Below, piece by piece: positions 45,785 to 54,721 of a stretch of 64,000 nucleotides of DNA (position 1 is its first letter; each line of letters opens with the position of its first letter). The notes beneath the pieces are model-generated. The model had not been told where the DNA came from and made no database searches. It saw only the letters and a program-made list of their open reading frames with translations. This DNA is from Pseudoalteromonas sp. A25 (lineage in GTDB: Bacteria > Pseudomonadota > Gammaproteobacteria > Enterobacterales > Alteromonadaceae): assembly GCF_009176705.1 (NCBI RefSeq), contig NZ_AP021847.1, positions 362,501 through 426,500 of the forward strand, read 5' to 3'. The position numbers were made by a program, and so were the translations under genes.

Positions 45785-45840
45785 GCTCGATTTGCCGTAA
45801 TATAAATATGTAAACAAATTTTAGAACAAGACGCACCAAA

Positions 45841-45874
45841 CAAAAATGGCCAACATATAAGTTGACCATTTTTG
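45841..45874. terminator. Bidirectional terminator
   Basis: CAAAAATGG-c-CAAC and GTTG-a-CCATTTTTG pair around ATATAA. A-rich and T-rich flanks on the two sides serve both the rightward PaiB-like gene and the leftward gene ending at 45892. Confidence 0.8.
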
Positions 45875-45891
45875 CTTTTTGCTAAATCAAT

Positions 45892-46380
45892 CTAAAGCAA
45901 TATGTTTCGAATTACCTGAGACGCTTGAGATAAGTCAACTAAGCGACGCGCAGCTTCTGCACTTTTTATACCCTGAATAGCTTCAAAGTCATCCAATAAC
46001 ACTGCGTGGTCGTAATTGTGTGTATATGCGTTTTTTACGTAAACCAATACATAACATCGCATCGATACCTTATCTAACGCCCTAAAAAAATTAATGTCAC
46101 TTGATGTTAATTTAGGTTTAACAATACCACCTATGTGCTCAATAAACACATGTTTAACATACACTGAGCGCTTGTTGAATCGGTATTTTGTTACATGTCT
46201 TAGGCCAAGTTCAGCTGAGCACTGCGTATGTACATCATTACCTAATTGCACAATTCTCTTCTCGCCAAATAAGCGTCGTATGATGCGACTAAACAACGAG
46301 GATTTTTGTGCATCTACATTGAGATTATTCACAAATACACACCCGTGGTTTGGCGTGATACGGTCCATTGATACATGCAT
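45892..46380 (-). CDS. Hypothetical protein
   Basis: 162 residues from the ATG at 46380, selected because AAGGAGG lies 5 bases before it. A GTG two codons upstream is inside that site. No signal peptide or membrane helix. The N-terminal third is basic (RIIRRLFGEKR), the centre has several Tyr/Val strands (YVLVYVKNAY), and the end is helical (AAEAARRLVDLSQASQVIRNILL is read as shorter pieces SAEAARRLVDL and QVIRNILL). Five Cys occur only singly. Family not recognised. It is isolated, with its own terminator. Confidence 0.7.
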   Translation of the reverse strand: MHVSMDRITPNHGCVFVNNLNVDAQKSSLFSRIIRRLFGEKRIVQLGNDVHTQCSAELGLRHVTKYRFNKRSVYVKHVFIEHIGGIVKPKLTSSDINFFRALDKVSMRCYVLVYVKNAYTHNYDHAVLLDDFEAIQGIKSAEAARRLVDLSQASQVIRNILL

Positions 46381-46404
46381 TTTCACCTCCTTGTTGTTAA
46401 TAAT

Positions 46405-46487
46405 TTATGCCAAAAGATTAAATACCTTCGCGTTAGATACTGACCTATTAGTAAGCACCTCAAACTCTATGGAATAATTTGGCATAA
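46405..46487. repeat. Spaced 10-base inverted repeat upstream of hypothetical gene
   Basis: TTATGCCAAA (46405-46414) and TTTGGCATAA (46478-46487) are perfect inverted copies separated by 63 bases, in the promoter region of the gene starting at 46380. Could be two half operators that loop, or an operator palindrome recognised at a distance. Confidence 0.5.
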
Positions 46488-46673
46488 CAGAATATTAATA
46501 TGTTAATAACCAACACCAAAAGGCAAAAAAAACAACAAAAGTTAACAAAAGGTGTATTTAGAGCGATTTTGCATGTATTAAAATGTCAACAAGATGACTC
46601 TTAATACTTTAAAATCATAAACGTGGCTAAAAAGAGGAGTAAATAACCGTTATAGTTTAGGAAATAGCTGAAA
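46488..46673. other. AT-rich spacer
   Basis: No supported frame. It contains poly-A stretches and the region ahead of the stem-loop at 46677. Confidence 0.35.
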
Positions 46674-46676
46674 GGT

Positions 46677-46719
46677 GATAGCGCTTGCACTAGCGAATTT
46701 GTGCAAGCATCGCACTATC
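46677..46719 (-). terminator. Stem-loop after the SYLF lipoprotein gene
   Basis: CTTGCAC (46684-46690) pairs with GTGCAAG (46701-46707), extended with a bulge by GATAGCG against CGCACTATC. It starts 4 bases past the leftward stop. No T-run is present. Confidence 0.5.
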
Positions 46720-46723
46720 AGGG

Positions 46724-47287
46724 TTAATTGAGTTCATCATCAACCCAAAATTTAGTTCCCTTAAGAACCGCTTGTAATGCAAGCCCTGTTTCTGTCAAAG
46801 AGTAAACGGTTACATCATCTACCACGACTTCAGCAGCAACAGCACCCCCTTGATGTTTGTGTTTTGCTGCAGCATCTGCATTACCACCAAAGGCCCAACC
46901 ATGTTCTATAAACCGCTGTAAAGCAGCTGAGGTATGAAAAACCATCACAACACTAAAGTCTTTCGCACCAATACCAAACCCTATACCCGCTTCAGCCATG
47001 TTCATGTACGTCTTAGCACCAGTTTGGCGATTAACAGCAACACCATACCCGCCACCAAAACTTGCGATGATCACGTTAACGTTTGCGTTATCAAATACAG
47101 CATACCCGGCTGAACTGGCGATTTGTTGCTGTACGTCCGGTTTTTGAGTGTACAATTTAGACAGCACGTCACTGCGCATACTTTCAACCGCTGCGCGTTT
47201 TTGCTCCACCGACTTACCACTAGAGCTTGCACAGCCCGCGATCAGTAAAGCACTCAATACAAAAATAGCGAATGAACAGTTTCTCAT
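46724..47287 (-). CDS. SYLF-domain lipoprotein
   Basis: 187 residues from the ATG at 47287, which gives a lipoprotein signal ending LLIAGCASSS; a longer frame from 47440 would bury this signal and is rejected. The domain has SSAGYAVFDNANVNVIIASFGGGYGVAVNRQTG and AEAGIGFGIGAKDFSVVMVF, the YSC84/SYLF fold that binds lipid. Bacterial members are periplasmic or outer membrane attached, of unclear role. Monocistronic. Confidence 0.88.
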   Translation of the reverse strand: MRNCSFAIFVLSALLIAGCASSSGKSVEQKRAAVESMRSDVLSKLYTQKPDVQQQIASSAGYAVFDNANVNVIIASFGGGYGVAVNRQTGAKTYMNMAEAGIGFGIGAKDFSVVMVFHTSAALQRFIEHGWAFGGNADAAAKHKHQGGAVAAEVVVDDVTVYSLTETGLALQAVLKGTKFWVDDELN

Positions 47288-47830
47288 TGGTTGGCCTCGA
47301 ACATTAATCAAAAGATTGCTATCAAACTCTTGTAGTTTAGCAACGGCAATATAGCTATGAGCTGAACTAGTTAACCTCAGCTGCACATAAGAGAATTTGC
47401 CCAATAAAGCTATTTCACTCACTCTCTTCGTTATTTTCATTTGTAATAGCTCGCTATTACTTCACGAAAATGCCTTGATAGTGAGCGAAATATCGTCATT
47501 GGATATTGAAGGGGTTGCAATGTCTCTCTTCTGAGCTATCAAAACTCTTATCCGCAGCTGAGGTTAGTTAAAAACACAAGGTGCGCAAGTTTGCATAAAA
47601 AAGGCCGCTTAACGCGGCCAACATCATGGGTAATCATGAAGGGATAAGTGTGAAAACAGAAATAGTGTAGCGTCGCTTTTAGTAAATAAAAACCACATTA
47701 TTATGGATAGAACATTCGAAAAAATCGAAGTAAAAGTATTTCATTTAAAAATATTAAATTTGCTTTAAACCTTTTTGTAAGCCCCTACGACTAACCTTTT
47801 AAACTCAAAATGACCCTAAAGGCAACGACT
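47288..47830. other. Intergenic region with a minus-strand terminator
   Basis: No supported frame in about 540 bases. It contains the hairpin at 47597-47619 and AT-rich promoter-like stretches near 47690-47770 for the rightward gene. Confidence 0.4.
47597..47619 (-). terminator. Orphan intrinsic terminator on the minus strand
   Basis: GGCCGC-TTAAC-GCGGCC (47603-47619) is followed on the minus strand by six T. No annotated minus-strand gene ends here; the nearest upstream on that strand is 900 bases away behind an opposite gene. It may end a small RNA started near 47650-47800. Confidence 0.6.
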
Positions 47831-48403
47831 ATGTTCAAACGTTTAGCAACCACAACTTGTTTTACCCTAGCAGCAATTTATATCTCAACTTCTTTTGCAA
47901 GCACAATGCAAAAAGAGCAACCTGTCAATGCCATAAGCGACGATGACTATCGAATCGTCGTTTTTGAAAATTGCGAAAAAGTACTAGAACAACCACTAAA
48001 TAACGCGCAAGTTAGTAGCTTTTTAGCACTAGAAGAGCAATCAAAGTTAATGAAACAACTAGAGGCTCCCGTTCAGAAGGTGTCGGCTCAAATGGGCAAA
48101 CTAGGACATCAAATAGAGGCTATTTCAGATAAAGCGTTTGTAAAGCATGGTGATAAATTAACGATTGATAAAGCCTTACTTGCTGAACAAAAAAGTGTTT
48201 CTCAGCAACTTGAAGCCTTGGCCGATGCACACAGTGATGACTTTAAAGCGCTAGAAAAACAAGGCAAGCATGTAGAGTCAGCAGCTAAACACTTTGAGTC
48301 TCAAATAAAACCTATGATTGGCAGTTTGGAAAACGCTCAAATACAGATCCTCGAGCCGGGTGAATTGGCAAAGCCATGCAGTACTTATATCACGCGCAGT
48401 TAG
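47831..48403 (+). CDS. Exported coiled-coil hypothetical protein
   Basis: 190 residues from the ATG at 47831 (AAAGG nine bases before). The signal peptide is MFKRLATTTCFTLAAIYISTSFAS. The mature part is mainly helical and coiled-coil (residues 60-165), with two Cys that may form a disulphide (FENCEKVL and AKPCSTYI). Family not recognised. Ends with a good terminator. Confidence 0.8.
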   Translation: MFKRLATTTCFTLAAIYISTSFASTMQKEQPVNAISDDDYRIVVFENCEKVLEQPLNNAQVSSFLALEEQSKLMKQLEAPVQKVSAQMGKLGHQIEAISDKAFVKHGDKLTIDKALLAEQKSVSQQLEALADAHSDDFKALEKQGKHVESAAKHFESQIKPMIGSLENAQIQILEPGELAKPCSTYITRS

Positions 48404-48431
48404 GTTTAAAGAACCACAATTAAGTAATAAC

Positions 48432-48468
48432 AAAGTCGACCTTCAATTTTGATAATGTCGACTTTTTA
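48432..48468 (+). terminator. Rho-independent terminator
   Basis: AAAGTCGAC (48432-48440) and GTCGACTTT (48457-48465) pair over 9 bases, followed by TTT-rich sequence. Works for the rightward gene; the A-rich left flank may serve the leftward methyltransferase as well. Confidence 0.8.
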
Positions 48469-48496
48469 TCATACTTGCTAATAAAGTTAGTTAATC

Positions 48497-50197
48497 CTAT
48501 TGCTTAATCGCAAAAAAGTTATACATTCCCATGAAAAAATCAGGGTAAAGCTGTTCAAATTCAGCCCAATGTGACAATGACTCTCCCGATTTAAGCGGTT
48601 CAAAATCGTCAAGCGCGCGCTGATATCGAGCCTTTTGTACATTATTCAACGCCATAGAACCAAAATTCAGCCCTGCTGTTGTTAACATTTTTTCAAGCGT
48701 TGGCAGATCATAGTAAGCTTCTTGTGGATGAAAAATAGCATCCATCATACCGTTACTATTAAAAAAGTCGTTAGAGTTAAACCATGCTTCACTTTTCTGT
48801 TGCTCGCTCCATTGGCTACGCCACAAAGGAAGTTGCTCTTTTGTAATATTGTCACTGCCAAAGAAGCTAAGCACGCTCTTGCGTATATGAGGTAACTCAC
48901 GTCGACCGAGTTCGCTATAAAAACCTAAAACCATGGTTCTTTGCGGCTTTAGTAGTTCAGCTAACACCTTAAGTCCACTCTCTGGACTGGCCATATGGTG
49001 TAATACGCCAGTACTGATTATAAAATCATATTGCTGAGCAAGCTGCTTCGCCTCTAGTATGTCTAACAACCTAAACTCAACATTTGATAATTGATAACGT
49101 TTTACCATTTGTTGTGCATAACTAATGCTCATAGGACTGATATCTATGGCCGTAATGTGCCCATCAGGGTTGGCAAAAGCTAGCTCTATGACTTGTAACC
49201 CCGTGCCACAACCCGCTATCAGAATATTGGGAGCAGGCACCGCCTTCATACCAAGTCGCGCCATACATTGCGTCACACTCAATGCACTCATGTTCACCAC
49301 TTTATATTTAGGGTATGGATTTTCTTTATAAAAAGACTGTACCGTTTTGGATGTTTCGTTGTTAAGTTCACTGGCAATTTCTATCGCACCGCTGCGAACC
49401 GATTGATAAAAATCAAGATCAGTCGCTAGCTCATTCAACTTGTAGTTATCAAAGGCATCATCTGCTTGCGCCCATATAGCCATCGCCTCATCAAAGCTGG
49501 CATAACATAGTTTCAGTGCTACAGCCTCAGATTTAAAAACAGGCTCACAAGCCTCTAGCTGGGCTAGCAACTGTTCTTCTTCTTCAGTGGTATGGTACAG
49601 GCCATCGTTCAACAAATTTTGACACGCAATCGCCGCCATTGTTGGTAAATAGTGCCTTGCATCTAAATTGTTGGCTATACACCTAAGTAGTTCTTTTCTA
49701 CCCAGTAAGATAACTTTTTCTAGTTGGTGATTCGCTATTATCGTACGTGAAACAACATGATAAAAAGTAGGGTCGCCAAGCATGTCCTCTAAAGGCTCAT
49801 TGAGCTCAACGATAGACTCTTCCAAGACTTTTTTATATTTTGACATTAGTTGAATTCTAAGCAATTCAACGGCTTGTCCTTCAAGGTATTTATGCTCCAA
49901 CGCTTTATGTAAGGCTTTTTCTACCGGTTTAAGGTAAGAGGAAAAACGACCTGATGTGAGCACCTTTAGCAATACAACTAGTTCGCTCGGTTGATACCCG
50001 CCAAATTGACAAGCATCTACAGCACAGCCAAGTGCTTCAAAATGATTACCCAAACTTAAATTACATAAAGCCAATCCTGTATAGGCTGCGACATTTTGTG
50101 TTTGCTCATCAACGATATTTTCGAACGCTTTTGCTGCTTGAGCGTACTGTTGTGCAGTTAATAAGTTTTGTGCGTGCTTCAATTGGCTGGAAGACAT
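48497..50197 (-). CDS. TPR-containing class I SAM methyltransferase
   Basis: 566 residues from ATG 50197 (a TTG at 50209 is an alternative). TPR-like helices occupy about residues 1-75 (AAKAFENIVDEQTQNVAAY). The methyltransferase core lies at about 320-440: ILIAGCGTGLQVIELA, ITAIDISPMSISYAQ, FIISTGVLHHMASPE and LLKPQRTMVLGFY. The layout is that of methyltransferases joined to tetratricopeptide scaffolds, commonly linked to glycan or protein modification. Substrate unknown; monocistronic. Confidence 0.85.
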   Translation of the reverse strand: MSSSQLKHAQNLLTAQQYAQAAKAFENIVDEQTQNVAAYTGLALCNLSLGNHFEALGCAVDACQFGGYQPSELVVLLKVLTSGRFSSYLKPVEKALHKALEHKYLEGQAVELLRIQLMSKYKKVLEESIVELNEPLEDMLGDPTFYHVVSRTIIANHQLEKVILLGRKELLRCIANNLDARHYLPTMAAIACQNLLNDGLYHTTEEEEQLLAQLEACEPVFKSEAVALKLCYASFDEAMAIWAQADDAFDNYKLNELATDLDFYQSVRSGAIEIASELNNETSKTVQSFYKENPYPKYKVVNMSALSVTQCMARLGMKAVPAPNILIAGCGTGLQVIELAFANPDGHITAIDISPMSISYAQQMVKRYQLSNVEFRLLDILEAKQLAQQYDFIISTGVLHHMASPESGLKVLAELLKPQRTMVLGFYSELGRRELPHIRKSVLSFFGSDNITKEQLPLWRSQWSEQQKSEAWFNSNDFFNSNGMMDAIFHPQEAYYDLPTLEKMLTTAGLNFGSMALNNVQKARYQRALDDFEPLKSGESLSHWAEFEQLYPDFFMGMYNFFAIKQ

Positions 50198-50404
50198 AAA
50201 GGTAAGCAACCTATTTGTAAAAGTGTATTTCTAAACACTATATAAAAAATATTAAAAATCAAGATGATGTTTATAGTTCATTTAAGAGCCTGCACTCGCA
50301 GCGGTCAACCATTAGTCAATTGGGTATGCCTCCTGACACTCCCTGACAGCGCCATATGCTTTACTGTTACCAACATAAACAAACCAATAAAGTAAGGAAA
50401 TCTC

Positions 50405-50722
50405 ATGTCAGATAATGTATTTGAAATTGTTGAATTTAAGTTGGCTGAAGGTGTAAGTGAAGCAGACTTTTTACCATTAAGTAACGCTTTTGAGAGCTTT
50501 TTAGCCCAGCAGCCAGGTTTTATGTATCGCTCTCTTGCTAGAGGAAATAACAAAGCGGGTTATGTAGACATTAGCTACTGGCAATCAGCACAAGATCTCG
50601 AACAATGCGAAAAAGCATTCGAAGGCTCAACTGTATGCAAAGAATTTATGACCGTAATCGACAGTGAATCGGTGGTTATGACGCGCCATGCAATCATTGC
50701 ACAAACGCAATGTAATGGATAA
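50405..50722 (+). CDS. Dimeric alpha-beta barrel (ABM-like) protein
   Basis: 105 residues. It begins NVFEIVEFKLAEGVSEADFL and has QQPGFMYRSLARGNNKAGYVDISYW, the pattern of antibiotic-biosynthesis-monooxygenase-like ferredoxin folds. No metal or cofactor residue is evident. It lies 38 bases before a WYL regulator and probably shares its transcript. Confidence 0.8.
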   Translation: MSDNVFEIVEFKLAEGVSEADFLPLSNAFESFLAQQPGFMYRSLARGNNKAGYVDISYWQSAQDLEQCEKAFEGSTVCKEFMTVIDSESVVMTRHAIIAQTQCNG

Positions 50723-50760
50723 GCTGCGCTGATATATTATCAATTTAAAAGTACGTTCAT

Positions 50761-51459
50761 ATGCATAAATCGGAGCGACTATTTCAGCTTGTTAACCTGT
50801 TAAAAGGACGACGGCTTGCTATTACGGCAAAGCAACTTGCTGAGCGCTTTGAGGTATCTGAGCGTACTATTTATAGAGATATAGAATCGCTACAAGATTC
50901 GGGTGTACCTATACATGGTGAAGCCGGTATTGGCTATATAATCAATGATCATCCTCTTCCTCCTATGATGTTTAGCATTGATGAGCTGACAGCCCTCCTA
51001 CTTGGCAGTAAAATGGTGAGTGCATGGACCGATCCTACCCTGAGCAATCATGCTAAAGCCGCAATAGAAAAAATTGAAGCTGTTCTTCCTGCTAACCTTA
51101 AGCAGCAAAGCGAAAACTCACCGTACTTAGTATCGAGCTTTAATCATGGCAAACAACAGCAAGCATTTAGCGCATCTTTGCGCAAAGCCATCGAAACCAG
51201 TCTGTGTGTTGAACTGCACTATCAAGACGTGAACCAAGCCCTCAGCAACAGAGTGATTGAGCCTTTAGGATTAGTATATTGGGGTGGCAAATGGACCTTA
51301 GTCGCGTTTTGCTTACTGCGCCAAGATTATCGTGAGTTTCGTTTAGATCGAATGCAAAGTGTGACCGTCACACAAACCTCGTTTACTAAACATAAAGAAA
51401 AGTGTTTAGAGCATTACATTGCACTTATCAGAGCCAAGTACGCAAACCAATGTGATTAA
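50761..51459 (+). CDS. HTH/WYL-domain transcriptional regulator (YafY-like)
   Basis: 232 residues. The N-terminal winged helix has LAERFEVSERTIYRDIESLQDSGVP (24-50), typical of DeoR/HTH_11 type. The WYL region is CVELHYQDVN through VIEPLGLVYWGGKWTLVAFC and REFRLDRMQSV. WYL proteins sense ligands or nucleic acid. The ABM-like gene just upstream is the likely target. Confidence 0.9.
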   Translation: MHKSERLFQLVNLLKGRRLAITAKQLAERFEVSERTIYRDIESLQDSGVPIHGEAGIGYIINDHPLPPMMFSIDELTALLLGSKMVSAWTDPTLSNHAKAAIEKIEAVLPANLKQQSENSPYLVSSFNHGKQQQAFSASLRKAIETSLCVELHYQDVNQALSNRVIEPLGLVYWGGKWTLVAFCLLRQDYREFRLDRMQSVTVTQTSFTKHKEKCLEHYIALIRAKYANQCD

Positions 51460-51616
51460 TCAAGACGTTATACTAAAACCTCACCATTTTGGACTCTCTT
51501 ACTTTACTAAACGGGCCTTAATTTGACGGCCCATATGAGCGCATACACTTAGCCTGTAAGTTTATACGCTCGATATAGTTCATTGTTACGCTGCGTAGAA
51601 CAGCTAAGCCTATAGG
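51460..51616. other. Spacer before repeat copy 2
   Basis: No supported gene. GGGCC-TTAATTTGAC-GGCCC near 51514-51533 may form a small hairpin past the WYL gene. Confidence 0.35.
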
Positions 51617-51778
51617 GATACCAATCCGCGTAACTAAATGGCCTATTTTGAGGCTAAAGTACCTTGTCGCTAGCAAGGCAAAAACGCTATGGTTTAGTTG
51701 TTCAAAATAAGAAATTTTAACGCCGCTAGCACCTGGTTTAACCCTTAAAATCATTAGGTGTTATTGCGAATTGATAGT
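51617..51778. repeat. MITE-like repeat, copy 2
   Basis: Begins GGATACCAATCCGCGTAAC and ends TTATTGCGAATTGATA, the degraded counterpart of the other terminal repeat. It aligns over its whole length with the reverse complement of 6713-6877. The right end forms the last six codons and the stop of the leftward methyltransferase gene. Confidence 0.72.
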
Positions 51779-52363
51779 AGCTGTTTTGGTTGCTTCAACA
51801 ATCAAAAACTCGCCTTCTGGCGTCCAGAGCAATTGTTTTTTAATGTTGGCAAAGTTAAATTGCTCAAGCAATAATTTAATACCCGCAAAAGCTTTTAAAT
51901 CGTCATTCACCTTCAACTCACCACCTGTTGGGGTATTCATATCTTCACATAACCAGATTTTGCCCCCCAATTTTAAGCCATTAAAAACTAACTGCATTCC
52001 CAGTTTAGGGTCGCTCCAATGGTGCAAAGAAAACGCCGCAATGACTAAATCGATAGACTGCGCGTCAACGCTTAGTGATTCAGCGCCTGCTTGCAAAAAC
52101 GCTAGCTGCGCTTTACCTAACCCTGATTGTTGTTTTCGTTTGTTTGCCAATTCAATCATTTTATCGCTAGGGTCAAGCGCTAGAACCGATACTCCCTCCG
52201 CGTGGTTAGCCAAACACACACTTAAAAATCCGCCCCCACAACCAATTTCGATGACTCTGGTATTATTTGATACTCCTGCCAAACTGGGGATTTGACGATG
52301 AAAGTCTAACTCACCCCACTGTTGATCGTATGCTAGTGCCTGTTTTTCATTCCAATGACTCAT
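51761..52363 (-). CDS. Class I SAM methyltransferase (UbiE-like)
   Basis: 200 residues. SAM motif VIEIGCGGGFLSVCLA (35-50), VLALDPSDKMIELA, LVIAAFSLHHWSDP and LKLGGKIWLCED. Substrate is a small molecule, not identified. The final residues TATINSQ and the stop are encoded by the end of the repeat element, so the original C-terminus may have been longer. It is divergent from an AraC regulator starting 154 bases away. Confidence 0.87.
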   Translation of the reverse strand: MSHWNEKQALAYDQQWGELDFHRQIPSLAGVSNNTRVIEIGCGGGFLSVCLANHAEGVSVLALDPSDKMIELANKRKQQSGLGKAQLAFLQAGAESLSVDAQSIDLVIAAFSLHHWSDPKLGMQLVFNGLKLGGKIWLCEDMNTPTGGELKVNDDLKAFAGIKLLLEQFNFANIKKQLLWTPEGEFLIVEATKTATINSQ

Positions 52364-52517
52364 AAATTAAATACTCCAAAGTAAAACACCAGACTATTTT
52401 CGCCTAACCCAAAGGCAATATTTAGTGCTAATATTTGCTTTAAATCGGCTTATTTTTAGCATTACTCGCAGCAACACCATTACCAACAAAAGATGAGTTG
52501 CATAAAACGGCTATCAC

Positions 52518-53321
52518 ATGACTCAATACGTAAACATTAATGCGGGCTACCTTGAGGTAGACGAGCTAGATAACGAAGACCACCATGCGCATGAGGAATA
52601 CGTGATCACCTTGTTGCTATCTGGTTATGTCACATTAAAGAGCAACAATGCCACGCTAATAAAACCAGGCACCCTAACCTTGGTGCCCTCAGGTTTTGCG
52701 CACACCCTTGTTAAAGGTAAAGCTATGTCGGTTCACTGGCTCAGTTTTGGTATTACCGATGAGCAACACGCCCAAAACAATGATTTGTTTTTGCCGTTTA
52801 CTCAAATAAGACAAGGTGCCTTGCCTATCGCTCAAGTTAGCAAAACACGATTACCTTTCATCATTACTTTATTTGAAGAGGTTCAGCGAGCCTGCTCAGA
52901 GAATAAGCCCGACGTAGTACTAGAGAGCTTAATAAACCTTATTATCAGTGAGGCTGCCAGTGCATCGAGCATAAGTCCTGTCTATCTGGGCCATGAAACC
53001 AAAGTCAGTAAGGCTATGCAGTTTATAGAGCGCCGTTGTTGCGATGGCATTAGCCTTAAAGATGTTGCTCAAGCCGTGCATGTAAGTCCAGCCCACCTAA
53101 CCACAAAAATGAAGGCCTCCACTGGCTATACCGTGGGGCAATGGATCATCAAACATCGCCTAAAAGTGGCCATAAATCGATTAGAAACCACTGCTGATAG
53201 CATAGAGCACATCGCTCAAAAGTTGGGTTGGAGCGACGTCACCCACTTTATTCGGCAATTTAAAAAAGCTTACCAAATTACACCCGCGGCATGGCGCAGA
53301 CGGCACACTATTAAGCCGTAA
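52518..53321 (+). CDS. AraC-family transcriptional regulator
   Basis: 267 residues. An N-terminal cupin (10-95, DHHAHEEYVITLLLSGYVTLKSN) is followed by two helix-turn-helix units (170-262; ISLKDVAQAVHVSPAHLTTKMKAS and IEHIAQKLGWSDVTHFIRQFKKAY). Probably senses a small ligand and controls the divergent methyltransferase gene. Confidence 0.93.
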   Translation: MTQYVNINAGYLEVDELDNEDHHAHEEYVITLLLSGYVTLKSNNATLIKPGTLTLVPSGFAHTLVKGKAMSVHWLSFGITDEQHAQNNDLFLPFTQIRQGALPIAQVSKTRLPFIITLFEEVQRACSENKPDVVLESLINLIISEAASASSISPVYLGHETKVSKAMQFIERRCCDGISLKDVAQAVHVSPAHLTTKMKASTGYTVGQWIIKHRLKVAINRLETTADSIEHIAQKLGWSDVTHFIRQFKKAYQITPAAWRRRHTIKP

Positions 53322-53616
53322 GTGTATGTAGATAACGACCTAATAACAGTCACTTATTTAGCCTCACGCTTGATAAGTGAGTTGCCCTGTAGCGAACATT
53401 TACACTAAAAGTTTCAATGCATTTTATTGAACAACGGCAGCGAGTTTTTTTAGTTCACTTTCAGTACAAATGAGCAACTTTGCTCTATATACCCTAACTT
53501 GGCACTGAATTTGAATATAATTATGCTATCGATAACATGATAAAAAGTTGTCGAATTCATTGTATGTTTTACAATTATAGAAGTAGTAAAGAAGTATAAG
53601 CTTCTTGAGGAGCACG
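53322..53616. other. Intergenic region
   Basis: TCACTTAT (53350) and ATAAGTGA (53373) form an 8-base stem after the AraC gene. The rest is AT-rich leader of the GGDEF gene, with GAGGAGC as ribosome-binding site. Confidence 0.4.
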
Positions 53617-54522
53617 ATGATCAACGCTGAACAGATGTCTGCTGTACTTGCAGCGCTACCAGACCCCGTTTTTTTACTCTCTAGAAGCGGAAAGTATGTT
53701 GCTATTTTTGGTGGTAAAGATGAGCGCTACTATCATGATGGTAGCAATTTAATTGGCCATACAATCAGTGATTTAATCAAAAAAGATAAAGCCGACTGGT
53801 TTATCTCGATTATAGAACGCGCATTAGATACTCAAGCACTCATCATCGAAGAGTATGAACTCAGCAACAAAGATGTAAAAGGTTTACCAGATGAAGGTCC
53901 ATCTGAACCAATTTGGTTTGAGGCACGCGTTACACCGCTAGACTTTAAAGTAGACGATGAAGACGTTGTACTTTGGGTCGCCAGTAACATTTCTCCTCGG
54001 CATAAATTAGAAACACAATTGCGGGAGCAAAGCGACACCGACTTATTAACCGGGCTATATAACCGCCGACGCCTAGAGCGTGAGTTAAATTACCACTTTA
54101 GTGCCTTTCAGCGCCATGGACATTGCGTATCGCTATTAATGTTTGACCTTGATCACTTAAAAGTGCTCAACGATACTCAAGGACACCAAGCTGGTGATCA
54201 AGCAATATGCAAAGTGGCCCAAACGTGCAAAGACACGCTAAGGCAAACAGATATTGCCTGTCGCTTTGGGGGCGATGAGTTTGTTGTAATACTCCCCCAC
54301 ATTAAAGTTGCTCAGGCAACACAAACTGCACAGCGCCTGCGAGAAGCAGTTGAAAATGTATTTTATGATAAAAATAAAGCGAATAAAAAACCGATCACAA
54401 TAAGCGTTGGCGTTACCGAAATGGTCACTTCAGATACCTCTTACTCGCAAGCACTTAAACGCGCCGATGTGGCTATGTATGATGCAAAACATAACGGCCG
54501 CAATACCGTGATCTGTAAATAA
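53617..54522 (+). CDS. PAS-GGDEF diguanylate cyclase
   Basis: 301 residues from the ATG at 53617, preceded by GAGGAGCACG; the TTG at 53605 lies inside that site. A PAS domain (7-130, LPDPVFLLSRSGKYVAIFGG) leads to GGDEF (135-300) with the intact signature RFGGDEF (216-222) and an RxxD inhibitory site RQTD (209-212). No membrane segment, so a cytoplasmic, product-inhibited cyclic di-GMP synthase. Confidence 0.93.
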   Translation: MINAEQMSAVLAALPDPVFLLSRSGKYVAIFGGKDERYYHDGSNLIGHTISDLIKKDKADWFISIIERALDTQALIIEEYELSNKDVKGLPDEGPSEPIWFEARVTPLDFKVDDEDVVLWVASNISPRHKLETQLREQSDTDLLTGLYNRRRLERELNYHFSAFQRHGHCVSLLMFDLDHLKVLNDTQGHQAGDQAICKVAQTCKDTLRQTDIACRFGGDEFVVILPHIKVAQATQTAQRLREAVENVFYDKNKANKKPITISVGVTEMVTSDTSYSQALKRADVAMYDAKHNGRNTVICK

Positions 54523-54721
54523 CCAATCATTGTTTAACTACAACGTAAAAATATTGAGTAATTTGTTGCATTACTCTGCCAAATACGTGGCAACTAGCCC
54601 ATTACCAAAATTAAATTTTGCACCGCTTCATCAGCTTATCTATCTTTCACAAAGTGATAACAACGACTATTTTTTTGCTGCTCTAAACTTAAAGTAAGCG
54701 TCAAAATAAAATGGGTGGCTT

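Noticed and set aside
47288..47440. N-terminal extension of the SYLF lipoprotein
   Set aside because: It would put the lipoprotein signal inside the protein.
51518..51754. 78-codon minus-strand frame next to the methyltransferase
   Set aside because: It runs through repeat copy 2, has no ribosome-binding site, and looks like a chance translation of the element.
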